Shown piece by piece: positions 49,508-58,896 of a stretch of DNA of 64,000 nt. The stretch is from the NCBI RefSeq assembly GCF_042432825.1, contig NZ_JBHLWN010000110.1, positions 28,307 to 92,306 on the forward strand, written 5' to 3'. The notes under the pieces were generated by a model that saw nothing but the letters and a program-made list of their open reading frames with translations, was not told where the DNA came from and searched no databases. This DNA is from Gordoniibacillus chartarius (GTDB lineage Bacteria; Bacillota; Bacilli; Paenibacillales; NBRC-103111). The position numbers were made by a program, and so were the translations under genes. How positions within the stretch are numbered: the first letter of the stretch is position 1; the number at the start of each line of letters is the position of its first letter.

Positions 49508-50600
49508 AGCCTTCAGCTCCCATTCGGCTAAGCTCCTCGAGGCGCTGGCGGATGACTTGATCCATCTCCTGCCGGGTCAGCGAGGAGCTGCCGATGACGG
49601 CGCCGAAGGCCTCTTTCCCCAGGGCCATCAGCTCAACGGCGCCATGCTCCGACGCACGCACGGTTGCCGTTCTAGGGCCTCCTCGCATCAAGGCAATTTC
49701 GCCGAAATACTGCCCCGCCTCAAGTGTCGCGACGTGCACGTCCTCGCCGGGCGGCCGCGGCATATAGACGTTCACCTTCCCCTTCGTGATGATGTACGCC
49801 TTGTCTCCTTCTTCTCCGGCGCGAACAATGACCTCGCCGGGAGCGTAGTTTAGCCGCTGCAGCACGGCATGCAGGTGCGTCAGCATATCCACATCAAGAT
49901 TCGGCAGCGCTTGGAGCACGTATTCATTGACGATCTCGCCGTCGGCAACGATAATCGAACGTTGAACCTTTTTCGCCAAATCGTTATCATGCGTTACCAT
50001 GACGACCGTTTTACCGTTCTCAACAAGCCGTGCGAACAGCCCGAATATCGAATCCGCCGTCTTCGAATCGAGGCTTCCCGTCGGTTCGTCCGCGACGATG
50101 ATCGGCGGGTCATTGGCCAGCGAGCGGGCGATGGCGACACGCTGCTGCTGACCGCCGGAGATCATCGCCGGCATTTTATGCGCATGCTCCGCCATGTCGA
50201 CCTGCTCCAGCAAAGCATACGCGCGGCTCCGCCGTTCCTTCGGCGTAAACATGCCGCAGAAATCCATCGGCAGCATAACATTTTCCAGCAGAGTCAATGT
50301 CGGCAGCAGCTGAAAAAATTGAAAAATAATCCCCATCCGCCGTCCCCGCCACTGGGCCAATTGCCCCCGCCGCAAACGGGTAATATCGATCCCCTCAACC
50401 GTTACCGTTCCTGACGTCGGCGTATCGATACCGGTCATCATGTTGATTAGCGTCGATTTGCCGCTGCCCGATTTACCGATGATGGCCACAAACTCTCCCG
50501 TTTCTATCGATAAGTCGATTCCCTTAAGAGCCGTATATGCATGTTCCGCCGTCTGGAACGTCTTGATTACTTGATGCAGCCTAATGCTCACGTCGCCCAT
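49497..50600 (-). CDS. ABC ATPase fused to a cyclic-nucleotide-binding domain
   Basis: About 367 aa from the ATG at 50600; the frame is open to 50666. Residues 1-225 are a LolD/MacB ATPase: Walker A IGKSGSGKST, signature ISGGQQQRVAIA, Walker B VADEPTGSLD, H-loop VTHD. Residues about 240-345 form a Crp-like cNMP-binding beta roll with the phosphate-binding cassette FGEIALMRGGPRTATV, which keeps the Glu and Arg used for ligand binding. The C-terminal helix (LTRQEMDQVIRQRLEEL) resembles the C-helix of such domains. Exporter activity may thus answer to a cyclic nucleotide. It is first of a three-gene operon. Confidence 0.9.
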   Translation of the reverse strand: MGDVSIRLHQVIKTFQTAEHAYTALKGIDLSIETGEFVAIIGKSGSGKSTLINMMTGIDTPTSGTVTVEGIDITRLRRGQLAQWRGRRMGIIFQFFQLLPTLTLLENVMLPMDFCGMFTPKERRSRAYALLEQVDMAEHAHKMPAMISGGQQQRVAIARSLANDPPIIVADEPTGSLDSKTADSIFGLFARLVENGKTVVMVTHDNDLAKKVQRSIIVADGEIVNEYVLQALPNLDVDMLTHLHAVLQRLNYAPGEVIVRAGEEGDKAYIITKGKVNVYMPRPPGEDVHVATLEAGQYFGEIALMRGGPRTATVRASEHGAVELMALGKEAFGAVIGSSSLTRQEMDQVIRQRLEELSRMGAEGYDR

Positions 50601-50773
50601 TTCCCCCCATAGCTGCACTGCCCCATTCAGGTCATGATCAGGAGTTCCGCTGTTTCTGCACTGCAATAAGCTAATGTAAACTATATTCTTTAGCAGCCGG
50701 TCGATTCCTGCTCGAACCTAGGTATTGTGACTTAATAAATCGATGGAATACGACAAAAAACGGCTCTGTATAA

Positions 50774-50817
50774 AGAAAGGCTCCTACCTTCGCATCATCG
50801 AAGGAGGAGCCTTTCCC
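50774..50817 (-). terminator. Terminator of the zinc-ribbon gene
   Basis: On the minus strand AAAGGCTCCT and AGGAGCCTTT enclose CTTCG/CGAAG, followed by CTTTAT. Confidence 0.88.
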
Positions 50818-50961
50818 TTACCCTTTCAGCGATAACAACCAATCCCTGTAACAGTCTGTGCAGAGCACCTCGAACCGATCTTCCGTCCCGTCCTTGCTAT
50901 ACAAGGTGATGCTGTGCCCGTTGTCCATACCCTTCTCGCAATAGTGACAAGTGTACGTCAT
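50818..50961 (-). CDS. 47-aa zinc-ribbon protein of unknown function
   Basis: 47 aa: CHYC near the N-terminus and CTDC near the C-terminus around a polar beta core (GHSITLYSKDGTEDRFEVL), ending RDWLLSLKG. GAGAGG lies about 10 nt before the ATG and a near-perfect terminator follows the stop, so it is a genuine small gene. I do not recognise the family; the two CxxC pairs predict one bound zinc. Confidence 0.75.
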   Translation of the reverse strand: MTYTCHYCEKGMDNGHSITLYSKDGTEDRFEVLCTDCYRDWLLSLKG

Positions 50962-51065
50962 GCGGTGACCGCCTCTCTTCTTGGTTGTTTGTCATGCCAG
51001 GGCCTCCTTATTATTTCCCGCAATCAGGCAAAACAACGCCCGCGAACCGCCGCCATTCATCCAAC

Positions 51066-51124
51066 CGGTAAAACAAAACCGCCCTTGCGGCATCATGTTG
51101 ATCATGATCCGCAAGGGCGGTTAC
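51066..51124 (-). terminator. Terminator of ligA
   Basis: On the minus strand ACCGCCCTTGCGG pairs perfectly with CCGCAAGGGCGGT, followed by TTTGTTTT. Confidence 0.9.
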
Positions 51125-51214
51125 GTGCCGGCGTTTGTTTGCCGCCAGCTATTTATTGTTGGCGTCTGGGCATCCACAGCCGGTTATCTCCCGATCCCGT
51201 TCAGCCGCTCAGCC

Positions 51215-53242
51215 TCAGGCTTCCCCCAGCATGCTGCGCAGCTCGTTCTCGTCGTCGATGATTCGGATGCCGAGCTCCTGCGCCTTCGTCAGCTTGCTGC
51301 CCGCCGATTCGCCGGCGATGACAAAGTCCGTCTTCTTCGAAACGGAGCCGGACACCTTGGCGCCGAGCGCCTCCAGCTTCTTCGCCGCCTCGTCGCGGCT
51401 CATCGTCGGCAAGGTGCCGGTCAATACGACCGTCTTGCCGAAGAACGGGTTGTCCGGGCTCGCGGCGGCGGCTCGCGGCTCTTCGCTGCGAGGCGCGACG
51501 CCGGCCTGCAGCATGCGCTGGATGTTGCCCTGCACAATCGGGTCGCGGAAGTAATTATAAATGCTCTCCGCAACAATGCTGCCTACGTCATGGATCGTCA
51601 GCAGCTCCTCCGTCGAAGCGTTCATGACCGCATCCAGGCTGCGGAAGTGGTCGGCGAGCACCTTCGTCGTCGTTTGGCCGGTGTTCGGAATGCCGAGTGC
51701 GTTGAGGAACGAAGCCAGGTCGCGGGTTTTGCTCTTCTCGATCGCATCGAGCAGCTTGTTCGCCTTCTTCTCCCCGAAGCGGTCCAGCTTAATCAGATCA
51801 TCGAAGGTCAAGTAGTACAAGTCCGCCGGGTCGCGAACGCCAAGCTCCTCATACAGCTGCGTCGCGGTCATATCGCTGAAGGTCTCGATGTCCATCGCGT
51901 TGCGGGTAGCGAAGTGCGCAATGCGGCCGATCGTCTGCGGCTTGCAGCCAAGCCGGTTCGGGCAGAACAAGTGTGCGCCGCGCTGCTCCAGCTCGGTGCC
52001 GCACGCCGGACAATGCGTCGGATAGACGACTTCGCTTCCGTCATGCTCCTCCGTTGCCTTGCCGAGCACCTCGGGAATGACGTCGTTGGACCGGCGAAGG
52101 AATATTTCCGTGCCGATGGCGAACTTCAAATTTTTGCGCTCGATGTCGCCGATGTTGTTCAGCGTCGCATTCTGGACAGTGACACCGCCGATATCAACCG
52201 GCTCGAGCTTGGCGGCCGGGGTGATTTTGCCGGTGCGGCCTACTTCCCATATAACGTCCAGCAGCGTCGTCGTCACTTCCTCGGCCTCGAACTTGAACGC
52301 AACGGCCCAACGCGGGAACTTCTCGGTATAGCCGAGCACCTCGCGGGTACGCATGTCCGTCAGCTTGATCACGGCGCCGTCGATCAGGAAGTCGAGGCTC
52401 TTGCGCTGGGCGTTGATCGCCTCAAGCGCTTCGATTACCTGCTCGATCGTATCGTAGTAGTGGATATGCGGGCTCACCTTGAACTCGTTATTGTGCAGGA
52501 AGTCGATCATTTCCTTGTGGTTCCGGAACGTAACGTTATCGCTGTAGCCCACATTGTAGAAATACGCCGTGAGCTTACGCTCTGCGGTTACGCGCGGGTT
52601 CAGGTTGCGGAGCGCGCCGGCCGCCGCGTTACGGGCATTCTTCAGCGGCTCCGCCGCCGTTTCGTTGTATTTCTCCAGCACCGACAGCAGCATCATGCCT
52701 TCGCCCTGCACCTCGATAATCCCGTCCTTGTACGGAATCGTCAGCGGAATGGAGCGAATCGTGCGCACTTGTGCGAGGATGCCTTCGCCTACCGTGCCGT
52801 TGCCCCGCGTCGCCGCTTGAACGAGCTGGCCCCCGTCGTACGTCAGGTTCAACGTGAGGCCGTCGAACTTGAGCTCCACAACGAAGCTCGGTTCCGGCAG
52901 CGGCGGCTGGTCGTCGTTGCGCGTATTGTAATCGTTAATCAGCTTCTGCGCGCGGGCAAGCCACGCCTTCAGATCGTCGATATTTTGCGCTTTGTCGAGA
53001 CTCCACAGCCGTGCCAGGTGGCGGTGCGGCTCGAAGCCCTTCAGCAGCTCTCCCCCGACACGGTTGGTCGGCGAATTCGGAAGCACGACGCCCGTCGTGC
53101 GCTCAAGCTGAACGAGCCGGTCGTACAGCTCATCCCACTCCTTATCGGAGATTGTCGGCCGGTCCAGCGTGTAATAGTTGTAATTATGCTTGTTGATCGT
53201 CTCGATGAGCTGCTGCATTTCGGTCATGGCGTCGATGGCCAT
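51215..53242 (-). CDS. ligA: NAD-dependent DNA ligase LigA
   Basis: 675 aa, the usual size. Adenylation domain with ELKFDGLTLNL containing the nucleotide-accepting Lys, OB fold, four-Cys zinc finger (CPACGTELEQRG...CPNRLGC), helix-hairpin-helix repeats and a C-terminal BRCT domain (FFGKTVVLTGTLPTM). It seals nicks in replication and repair. AGAGGAT lies upstream of the ATG. It follows pcrA in the pcrB-pcrA-ligA order. Confidence 0.97.
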   Translation of the reverse strand: MAIDAMTEMQQLIETINKHNYNYYTLDRPTISDKEWDELYDRLVQLERTTGVVLPNSPTNRVGGELLKGFEPHRHLARLWSLDKAQNIDDLKAWLARAQKLINDYNTRNDDQPPLPEPSFVVELKFDGLTLNLTYDGGQLVQAATRGNGTVGEGILAQVRTIRSIPLTIPYKDGIIEVQGEGMMLLSVLEKYNETAAEPLKNARNAAAGALRNLNPRVTAERKLTAYFYNVGYSDNVTFRNHKEMIDFLHNNEFKVSPHIHYYDTIEQVIEALEAINAQRKSLDFLIDGAVIKLTDMRTREVLGYTEKFPRWAVAFKFEAEEVTTTLLDVIWEVGRTGKITPAAKLEPVDIGGVTVQNATLNNIGDIERKNLKFAIGTEIFLRRSNDVIPEVLGKATEEHDGSEVVYPTHCPACGTELEQRGAHLFCPNRLGCKPQTIGRIAHFATRNAMDIETFSDMTATQLYEELGVRDPADLYYLTFDDLIKLDRFGEKKANKLLDAIEKSKTRDLASFLNALGIPNTGQTTTKVLADHFRSLDAVMNASTEELLTIHDVGSIVAESIYNYFRDPIVQGNIQRMLQAGVAPRSEEPRAAAASPDNPFFGKTVVLTGTLPTMSRDEAAKKLEALGAKVSGSVSKKTDFVIAGESAGSKLTKAQELGIRIIDDENELRSMLGEA

Positions 53243-53369
53243 CGGAAACTCATCCTCTCGTGAGAAGGTGGAACTTCGTCTATGTAAATTGCAGCCGCAG
53301 CAGCCGATAGAACGACTGCCGCAATGCTGCGATTGAACTCTTGTCTGAACCGGGCTGCCCCAGCTCAGA

Positions 53370-55757
53370 CTACACCTTCGACAACGGCGCGAATTTGGCC
53401 AGCAGCCGCTTCACGCCGGTCGGCGCCGGGAACGCGATCTGCAGCTCGGTGTCGTCCCCCGAGCCCTTGACCGCGACGACGGTGCCGACGCCCCACTTGC
53501 CGTGGGAGACTTTGTCCCCCACTTTGCAGTCAACCGCGCCGCCCGGGGCGGGCGCGGCTCCCGGCTTCGGCCGCGCAGCGCCGCCGAAGCCCGCGAGCCC
53601 GCTGCCCCCTGCCGGGGCAGCTCCCGAGGTGCGCGCCGCGAGCCCGCTGCCGGCGGCTGCGCCGCCGAATCCGCTGCGCCCTGCTGCGGCGCCGCCAAAC
53701 CCGCCGCTGCTGCGTCCAGACGCAGCGCCCGAGTACCCGGCGCCGATCCCGCCGCCGGAGCCCCACGCGCTCGCGCGGCTCCCCCGGTCGCCGCCCGGCC
53801 CGAGCTGCTCGATGAGCTCCTTCGGCAGCTCGTGCAGGAACCGCGAAGGCGCGTTCGACTTCGTCTGCCCGAACAGCGTGCGCATCCGCGCGCACGTCAA
53901 ATACAGCTCCTCCTCGGCGCGGGTAATACCGACGTAAGCAAGGCGCCGCTCCTCCTCCAGCTCGTCGTTATCCTGGAACGCGCGGCTGTGCGGGAAGACG
54001 CCCTCCTCCATGCCGATGATGAACACCGTCGGGAACTCCAGCCCCTTCGCGCTGTGCATCGTCATGAGCACGACCGAATCCTTCTGCGCCTCGTCGTCAT
54101 CTTTATCGTTCATCGTATCGATGTCCGCGATCAGCGCCAAATCCGTCAAGAACGCCACAAGCGACTTGTCGTCGTTGCGCTGCTCGAAGTCCATCGTCAC
54201 GGACAGGAATTCGTCGATATTTTCGATGCGGGCCTTGGACTCGAGCGTATTCTCGCGCTGCAGCTCCATGCGGTACTCCGACATCTCGAGCACCTTCTCC
54301 GTCAGCTCCGTTACGGACAAATATTCGACCATTTGATGCAGGTTCGAGATCATGTCGTAGAAATTTTCCAAAGCGTTCTTCGTCTTGCCCTGAATGCCCG
54401 CCACCGAGTTAATGTCCCCCAGCAGAGCGAATAACGAAACGCCGCGGCGCCCCGCTTCCTCGCCCAGCTTGTCCATCGTCGTGTCGCCGATGCCGCGCTT
54501 CGGCACATTCACCACGCGAGCGAGCGAAATATCGTCATCCGGGTTGGACACAAGCCGCAAATACGCCAAAATATCCTTAATCTCTTTGCGGTCATAGAAT
54601 TTGATGCCGCCTACGATCTGATACGGAATATCCGACTTGATCAAAATTTCCTCGATCACGCGGGACTGCGCGTTCGTCCGGTACAGGATCGCATGGTCGG
54701 AGTAGCGCTTGCCGTTACGTTTGGCCCGGTTGATCTCGCCGCAGATGAAATATCCTTCCTCGTGCTCGGAGTCGGCTTGGTACAGGCGGATTTTGCTGCC
54801 GCCCGGCTTGTCCGACCACAGGTTTTTCGGCTTGCGTCCGGTGTTGTTCGCAATGACCCTGTTGGCCGCCTCCAAAATATTCGCCGTCGAACGGTAGTTC
54901 TGCTCCAGCAAAATCGTCGTCGCATTCGGATAATCCTTCTCAAAGTTGAGAATGTTTGTAATATCCGCGCCCCGCCACCGGTAAATCGACTGGTCGCTGT
55001 CGCCGACGACGCAAATCCGCTTGTGCTTGTCCGCAAGCATTTGGCACAGCATGTACTGCGCGCGGTTCGTGTCCTGATACTCGTCGACGTGGATGTACTG
55101 GAACTTGTTTTGGTAAAACTCCAGCACCTCCGGCACCGTCTTGAACAGCTCGATCGTCTTCATGATCAGGTCGTCGAAGTCCAGCGAGTTGTTCGCCTTC
55201 AGCTTCTTTTGGTACATTTTGTATACTTTGGCCACCAAGCCTTGAAAATAATCGCCGATCTTCGCCTCGTACCGATCCGGATCGACCAGCTCGTTCTTCG
55301 CCGTGGACATCTCCGCCTGGATCGCCTTCGGCTCGAACTTCTTCGTGTCAATGTTCAGGTCCTTGCAGCACGAACGGATGACGGACAGCTGATCGCCGGA
55401 ATCGAGAATCGAGAAGTTGGACGTATAGCCGATCCTTTCGATATCTTTGCGCAGGATGCGCACGCACATCGAGTGGAACGTCGAGACCCAGATGTCGCGT
55501 CCGTTCGATCCGACCAGCCTGGATACCCGGTCCTGCATCTCGCGCGCCGCTTTGTTCGTGAACGTGATCGCCAGGATGCTCCACGGCGCCACGCGTTTCG
55601 CCCCGATCAAATAGGCGATCCGGTGCGTCAGAACGCGGGTCTTGCCCGAACCCGCTCCCGCCATAATGAGCAGCGGGCCGTCGACGACTTCGACCGCTTT
55701 GCGCTGCTGGGGATTGAGCTTTTGAATTGCTTCTAATATATTAACTGTTCCAGCCAT
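53370..55757 (-). CDS. pcrA: ATP-dependent DNA helicase PcrA
   Basis: 795 aa UvrD-type helicase. Motif I GAGSGKTRVL, motif II VDEYQDTN, motif III GDSDQSIYRWRGAD, motif V VVLMTMHSAKGLE, motif VI VGITRAEEELYL. Residues about 665-740 are a Gly/Ala/Ser-rich linker, longer than usual, before the C-terminal Tudor-like RNA polymerase interaction domain (VGDKVSHGKWGVGTVV). It removes RecA and resolves conflicts with transcription. Confidence 0.97.
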   Translation of the reverse strand: MAGTVNILEAIQKLNPQQRKAVEVVDGPLLIMAGAGSGKTRVLTHRIAYLIGAKRVAPWSILAITFTNKAAREMQDRVSRLVGSNGRDIWVSTFHSMCVRILRKDIERIGYTSNFSILDSGDQLSVIRSCCKDLNIDTKKFEPKAIQAEMSTAKNELVDPDRYEAKIGDYFQGLVAKVYKMYQKKLKANNSLDFDDLIMKTIELFKTVPEVLEFYQNKFQYIHVDEYQDTNRAQYMLCQMLADKHKRICVVGDSDQSIYRWRGADITNILNFEKDYPNATTILLEQNYRSTANILEAANRVIANNTGRKPKNLWSDKPGGSKIRLYQADSEHEEGYFICGEINRAKRNGKRYSDHAILYRTNAQSRVIEEILIKSDIPYQIVGGIKFYDRKEIKDILAYLRLVSNPDDDISLARVVNVPKRGIGDTTMDKLGEEAGRRGVSLFALLGDINSVAGIQGKTKNALENFYDMISNLHQMVEYLSVTELTEKVLEMSEYRMELQRENTLESKARIENIDEFLSVTMDFEQRNDDKSLVAFLTDLALIADIDTMNDKDDDEAQKDSVVLMTMHSAKGLEFPTVFIIGMEEGVFPHSRAFQDNDELEEERRLAYVGITRAEEELYLTCARMRTLFGQTKSNAPSRFLHELPKELIEQLGPGGDRGSRASAWGSGGGIGAGYSGAASGRSSGGFGGAAAGRSGFGGAAAGSGLAARTSGAAPAGGSGLAGFGGAARPKPGAAPAPGGAVDCKVGDKVSHGKWGVGTVVAVKGSGDDTELQIAFPAPTGVKRLLAKFAPLSKV

Positions 55758-55803
55758 AGTAGTATGAGTGCTCCTTCTTTAAGAGTAGAAATCATGAGGG
55801 CCT

Positions 55804-56337
55804 TCATCGCGCGCCTTCAAGCCCCTTGCGAAACGCCGCATCCAGTCTTTCATAGGTCGTGGCGCCGACGATTTTGGATACCAGCCTGCCGTCCTTGTCG
55901 TATACGAATACAGAAGGAAAGCCCGGCTTTTCATATACGTTGTCGTACAAGCCTCCAACCTCATCGGTCAGAATCGGATAGTCGATCCGGTGCTTGTCGA
56001 TATATTTGCGAACCTCGTCTTCATCGTCCCTGTAGGCCGGATTGATCCCCAAGATATGAACCCGATCCTCGTAAACTTCGTGAAGCTTGACGATCTTGGC
56101 CGCATCCTGATTGCAATATGGACACCACGACGCAAAAAAAATAAGGGCGGCAGGCTTGCCGTCGCCAATCGGAACCGGCATCGTCTCTTCGCTGCCGAAA
56201 TGCTTCAGCGTATACGAGCCGGCGGCCTGCGTCGCTCCGGCGAGCGCATCGATACGTTCCTGAACAAATCTGCCTACGGTGTACAGAAGCAGCAGCGATA
56301 CCACTGTCATGAGGACGATCGAAAGCTTCCGCTTCAA
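55804..56337 (-). CDS. TlpA/ResA-like membrane-anchored thioredoxin
   Basis: 177 aa from a TTG with GGAGG 8 nt upstream. N-terminal anchor (IVLMTVVSLLLLYTV), then a thioredoxin fold with WCPYC (Cys72, Cys75) and the cis-Pro in KPGFPSVFVYD. It should reduce or exchange disulfides outside the membrane. It sits between pcrB and pcrA in the same direction, an unusual neighbour for that pair; partner proteins are not visible. Confidence 0.88.
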   Translation of the reverse strand: MKRKLSIVLMTVVSLLLLYTVGRFVQERIDALAGATQAAGSYTLKHFGSEETMPVPIGDGKPAALIFFASWCPYCNQDAAKIVKLHEVYEDRVHILGINPAYRDDEDEVRKYIDKHRIDYPILTDEVGGLYDNVYEKPGFPSVFVYDKDGRLVSKIVGATTYERLDAAFRKGLEGAR

Positions 56338-56369
56338 GCCTCATTCCTCCTTCGCCACAAGAAATGTTC

Positions 56370-57059
56370 TTACTGCCTCTTCACCCGCACCGTGCTCAGC
56401 GCCGTCTCCAAATCGCTGTACACGACGTTGCCGACGACGATCGTATGCGCCGCCTCCGCCGCCTGCTCCGCCTTCTCCAGGCTGTCGATGCCGCCGCCGT
56501 AGAACAGACGCGCCTGCGTCAGCACGTCCCGCGCCTTGCGCACCAGCATCATATCACCGAACGTACCGCTGTACTCGATGTAAAATATGGACATCCGCAG
56601 CATCCGGTCCGCCATCCGCGCATAAGCGGCCACATCCCGCGCATCGAGCGACGTATCCGCTTCCGTTACGCGGGCGGCCGTCGAGTCCGGATTCAGGATG
56701 ACATAGCCCTCGGTGAGCAGCTCGTCCCAGTCCATGATCGCTCCGTATTCTTTGAGCGCCTTATGATGCTGGCCGACGATCCATTCCGGATCGCGGGCGT
56801 TCAGCACAACCGGCAGGAACGACATGTCGAAGCCGGGCACCACCGCCTCGCGCGTCGACAGCTCCAGCACGCACGGCACCTCGTAGCGCCGGATGCGCGC
56901 CAGCAGATCGACCGTATTGTCGAACGTCACTCCGCTCGATCCGCCGACCAGCACCGCATCGGTCCCCGACAAGCAAATGCGCTCCAGCGCTTCGTCCGTC
57001 AGCTCCTTGTCCGGATCCAGCTTAAACACATGCTTCCAACCGCTAATATCGACCTTCAA
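56370..57059 (-). CDS. pcrB: Heptaprenylglyceryl phosphate synthase PcrB
   Basis: 229 aa TIM barrel from a TTG with GGGGGAC upstream. SWKHVFKLDPDKEL-like N-terminus (GWKHVFKLDPDKELTDEA), GTDAVLVGGSSGVT and the C-terminal FYGGGIDSLEKA and VVGNVVYSD phosphate-binding loops. It links heptaprenyl diphosphate to glycerol-1-phosphate. First gene of the pcrB-tlpA-pcrA-ligA cluster. Confidence 0.95.
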   Translation of the reverse strand: MKVDISGWKHVFKLDPDKELTDEALERICLSGTDAVLVGGSSGVTFDNTVDLLARIRRYEVPCVLELSTREAVVPGFDMSFLPVVLNARDPEWIVGQHHKALKEYGAIMDWDELLTEGYVILNPDSTAARVTEADTSLDARDVAAYARMADRMLRMSIFYIEYSGTFGDMMLVRKARDVLTQARLFYGGGIDSLEKAEQAAEAAHTIVVGNVVYSDLETALSTVRVKRQ

Positions 57060-57180
57060 GCCTGTCCCCCGCTTCCGCTCTGACTGCGCCTGCAGCTAGC
57101 GCTGCAGCACGCATAGTACCTTCAGTCTATGCTACGGGCACAGTGGTGTCAAATTGGCTATAGCATGATTTTAACACAAA

Positions 57181-57202
57181 TTTGCGAATGCGCGTTCGCA
57201 AA
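57181..57202. promoter_or_regulatory. 22-bp palindrome upstream of pcrB (LexA-like)
   Basis: TTTGCGAA and TTCGCAAA flank six bases. The core CGAAT-GCGC-GTTCG differs by one base from the Bacillus SOS box CGAAC-N4-GTTCG. A TAAAAT-like -10 lies about 10 bp downstream on the minus strand. pcrA-ligA are SOS-linked in B. subtilis as I recall. Confidence 0.45.
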
Positions 57203-57311
57203 AAAATCCACCTTTTGCTGGCAAAGAAACGTCGATCCGCCGCGCGTCTTCGTAAGTTTTTTGCCAACAGGCTGAATCGAACGAGAGTGTGCCGCTTTCC
57301 CATTCTCAGTT

Positions 57312-57650
57312 TTACATAAAGGCTATGTTAAAACCTAATAGTGTGCTATAAACCATCAGTTCCCAAAGTTGCGTTACTACGCTCGGCAAATATTCCTGGG
57401 GATGTAAAACTACCGCCGATAACACGCTGAATAATATGGCAGCAATCCATAATAAACATTTGAGCAACCTCGATTTGAAATTTCGTGTGAACATTAGAAA
57501 CAATATAAAGAAAGTAATATTAAGAAATACTGTTGCAGGAATGCTCACAATTCTTCCAAGACCTGTATAAGAGAAGAATTCGACTAATAAAAACATGGTT
57601 ACAATAGTCGGAATCATGGCCAAACAGAGAATATTTACTGACTTCTTCAT
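57312..57650 (-). CDS. Small membrane protein of unknown function
   Basis: 112 aa with four hydrophobic segments spread over the whole length (about 7-27, 34-55, 65-83 and 92-110). AGGAGA lies 7 nt before the ATG. AT-rich compared with both neighbours, so possibly acquired. I recognise no family. Confidence 0.65.
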   Translation of the reverse strand: MKKSVNILCLAMIPTIVTMFLLVEFFSYTGLGRIVSIPATVFLNITFFILFLMFTRNFKSRLLKCLLWIAAILFSVLSAVVLHPQEYLPSVVTQLWELMVYSTLLGFNIAFM

Positions 57651-57801
57651 ATGGCGTTCTCCTAAAGTTCTAAGCTTTAGAAACCATTGATTACGATGTA
57701 TTCGCCAAATGGTTTCACTATCCTACCAGGTAGTTCAATGAGAACTCTTCGATACGGATATTTACAACTTCCATTATGTGGCGAATGGGGGTATAAGATT
57801 G

Positions 57802-57852
57802 AAAAAAGTCCATGTTCCGTTGCAGCTCAGCAACAAAACATGGACTTTTCCG
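57802..57852. terminator. Bidirectional terminator after the siderophore operon
   Basis: AAAAGTCCATGTT and AACATGGACTTTT pair, with an inner GTTGC/GCAAC stem; A- and T-runs on both sides allow use on the minus strand (end of the fec-type operon). Confidence 0.85.
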
Positions 57853-57889
57853 GTGCACCCCCAAATTCGGGCGGGAATCCTTTGCAAAC

Positions 57890-58873
57890 TTATTTAAGCG
57901 CCTTCGCTACTTCATCGATCATGGCCGCCACGGACACAAGACCGCCGCCGGAGGAGTACCAATAGCTCGGATCGAGATACACGATGCCGCCGTTTGCCGC
58001 GGCCTTCGTTTTCTTCACGAGCTCGTTCTCTACCAAGGACTTCGCGTTGGCTTGAGCGGTGGACGCCACAACGGCGTTACGGTCGACGACGAACAAGTAA
58101 TCCGGATTTTTCTCTGCGATGAACTCGAAGGAAATGCTTTGGCCGTGCGTAGTCACCTGGATCGACTTGTCGACAGCGGGAACGCCCAGCACGTCGTGAA
58201 TGAGGCCGAAGCGGGAGCCCGTACCAAACGCGGAGATCGCCCCTTCATTAGCCAAAATGATCAATGCATTCTTGTTACTGGCAGCCGCCTTCGCCTGCAC
58301 GTCCTTCACCGACTTCTCTATCGCAGCCAGCTCGGTTTCCACCGCAGCTTCTTTACCGAAGATTTGGCCCAGCAGCTTCATATTTTCCTTAAATGAATCC
58401 ATGTACCGCTTCGTATCGACACCGACGTATACCGTAGGCGCCAGCTTGCTCAGCTCCGGGTAGGCGGTCTGCTGACGACCCGAGATCAGGATCAGATCCG
58501 GCTGAATCGAGCTGAGCTTCTCATAGTCCGGCTCCTGCAGCGTACCGATATTTTGATACTTCTTATCCTTGTACTTCGCCAGGTAGGCAGGCAGCGACTG
58601 CTGAACGACCCCGGTCACTTCAACGCCCAGCTTATCCAGCGAGTCCAGCGCGCCGTAATCGAATACGACAACCTTCTTCGGATTTTTCTTTACCTTGGCT
58701 TCGCCCAGCTGATGCTTGATCGTCAGCTCTTCCACCGCAGCAGCCGGAGCGGCTCCAGTCGCAGCGGCACCGCCGGCGCCGCTTGTACTTGCGCTATCCG
58801 TACCTCCGCACGCTGCGAGCAGCACCATCAATCCTACAAGCAAACTTACCAATAGCGAGACTTTTCTTTTCAT
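57890..58873 (-). CDS. Iron-siderophore ABC transporter substrate-binding lipoprotein
   Basis: 327 aa from the ATG at 58873. Lipobox LAAC with Cys22, Ser/Gly/Ala linker, then a class III periplasmic-binding-protein fold (KKVVVFDYGALDSLDKLGVEV). It resembles the YclQ/FpuA group that binds petrobactin-type catecholates; the ligand is inferred. Last gene of the operon. Confidence 0.92.
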   Translation of the reverse strand: MKRKVSLLVSLLVGLMVLLAACGGTDSASTSGAGGAAATGAAPAAAVEELTIKHQLGEAKVKKNPKKVVVFDYGALDSLDKLGVEVTGVVQQSLPAYLAKYKDKKYQNIGTLQEPDYEKLSSIQPDLILISGRQQTAYPELSKLAPTVYVGVDTKRYMDSFKENMKLLGQIFGKEAAVETELAAIEKSVKDVQAKAAASNKNALIILANEGAISAFGTGSRFGLIHDVLGVPAVDKSIQVTTHGQSISFEFIAEKNPDYLFVVDRNAVVASTAQANAKSLVENELVKKTKAAANGGIVYLDPSYWYSSGGGLVSVAAMIDEVAKALK

Positions 58874-58896
58874 TTTCCTGCACCTCATCTTTAGTT

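Noticed and set aside
53502..54434. Long plus-strand frame opposite pcrA
   Set aside because: Arg/Leu/Ala-rich antisense shadow of a GC-rich gene; no start signal. The same applies to other long frames opposite mfd, ligA and the decarboxylase.
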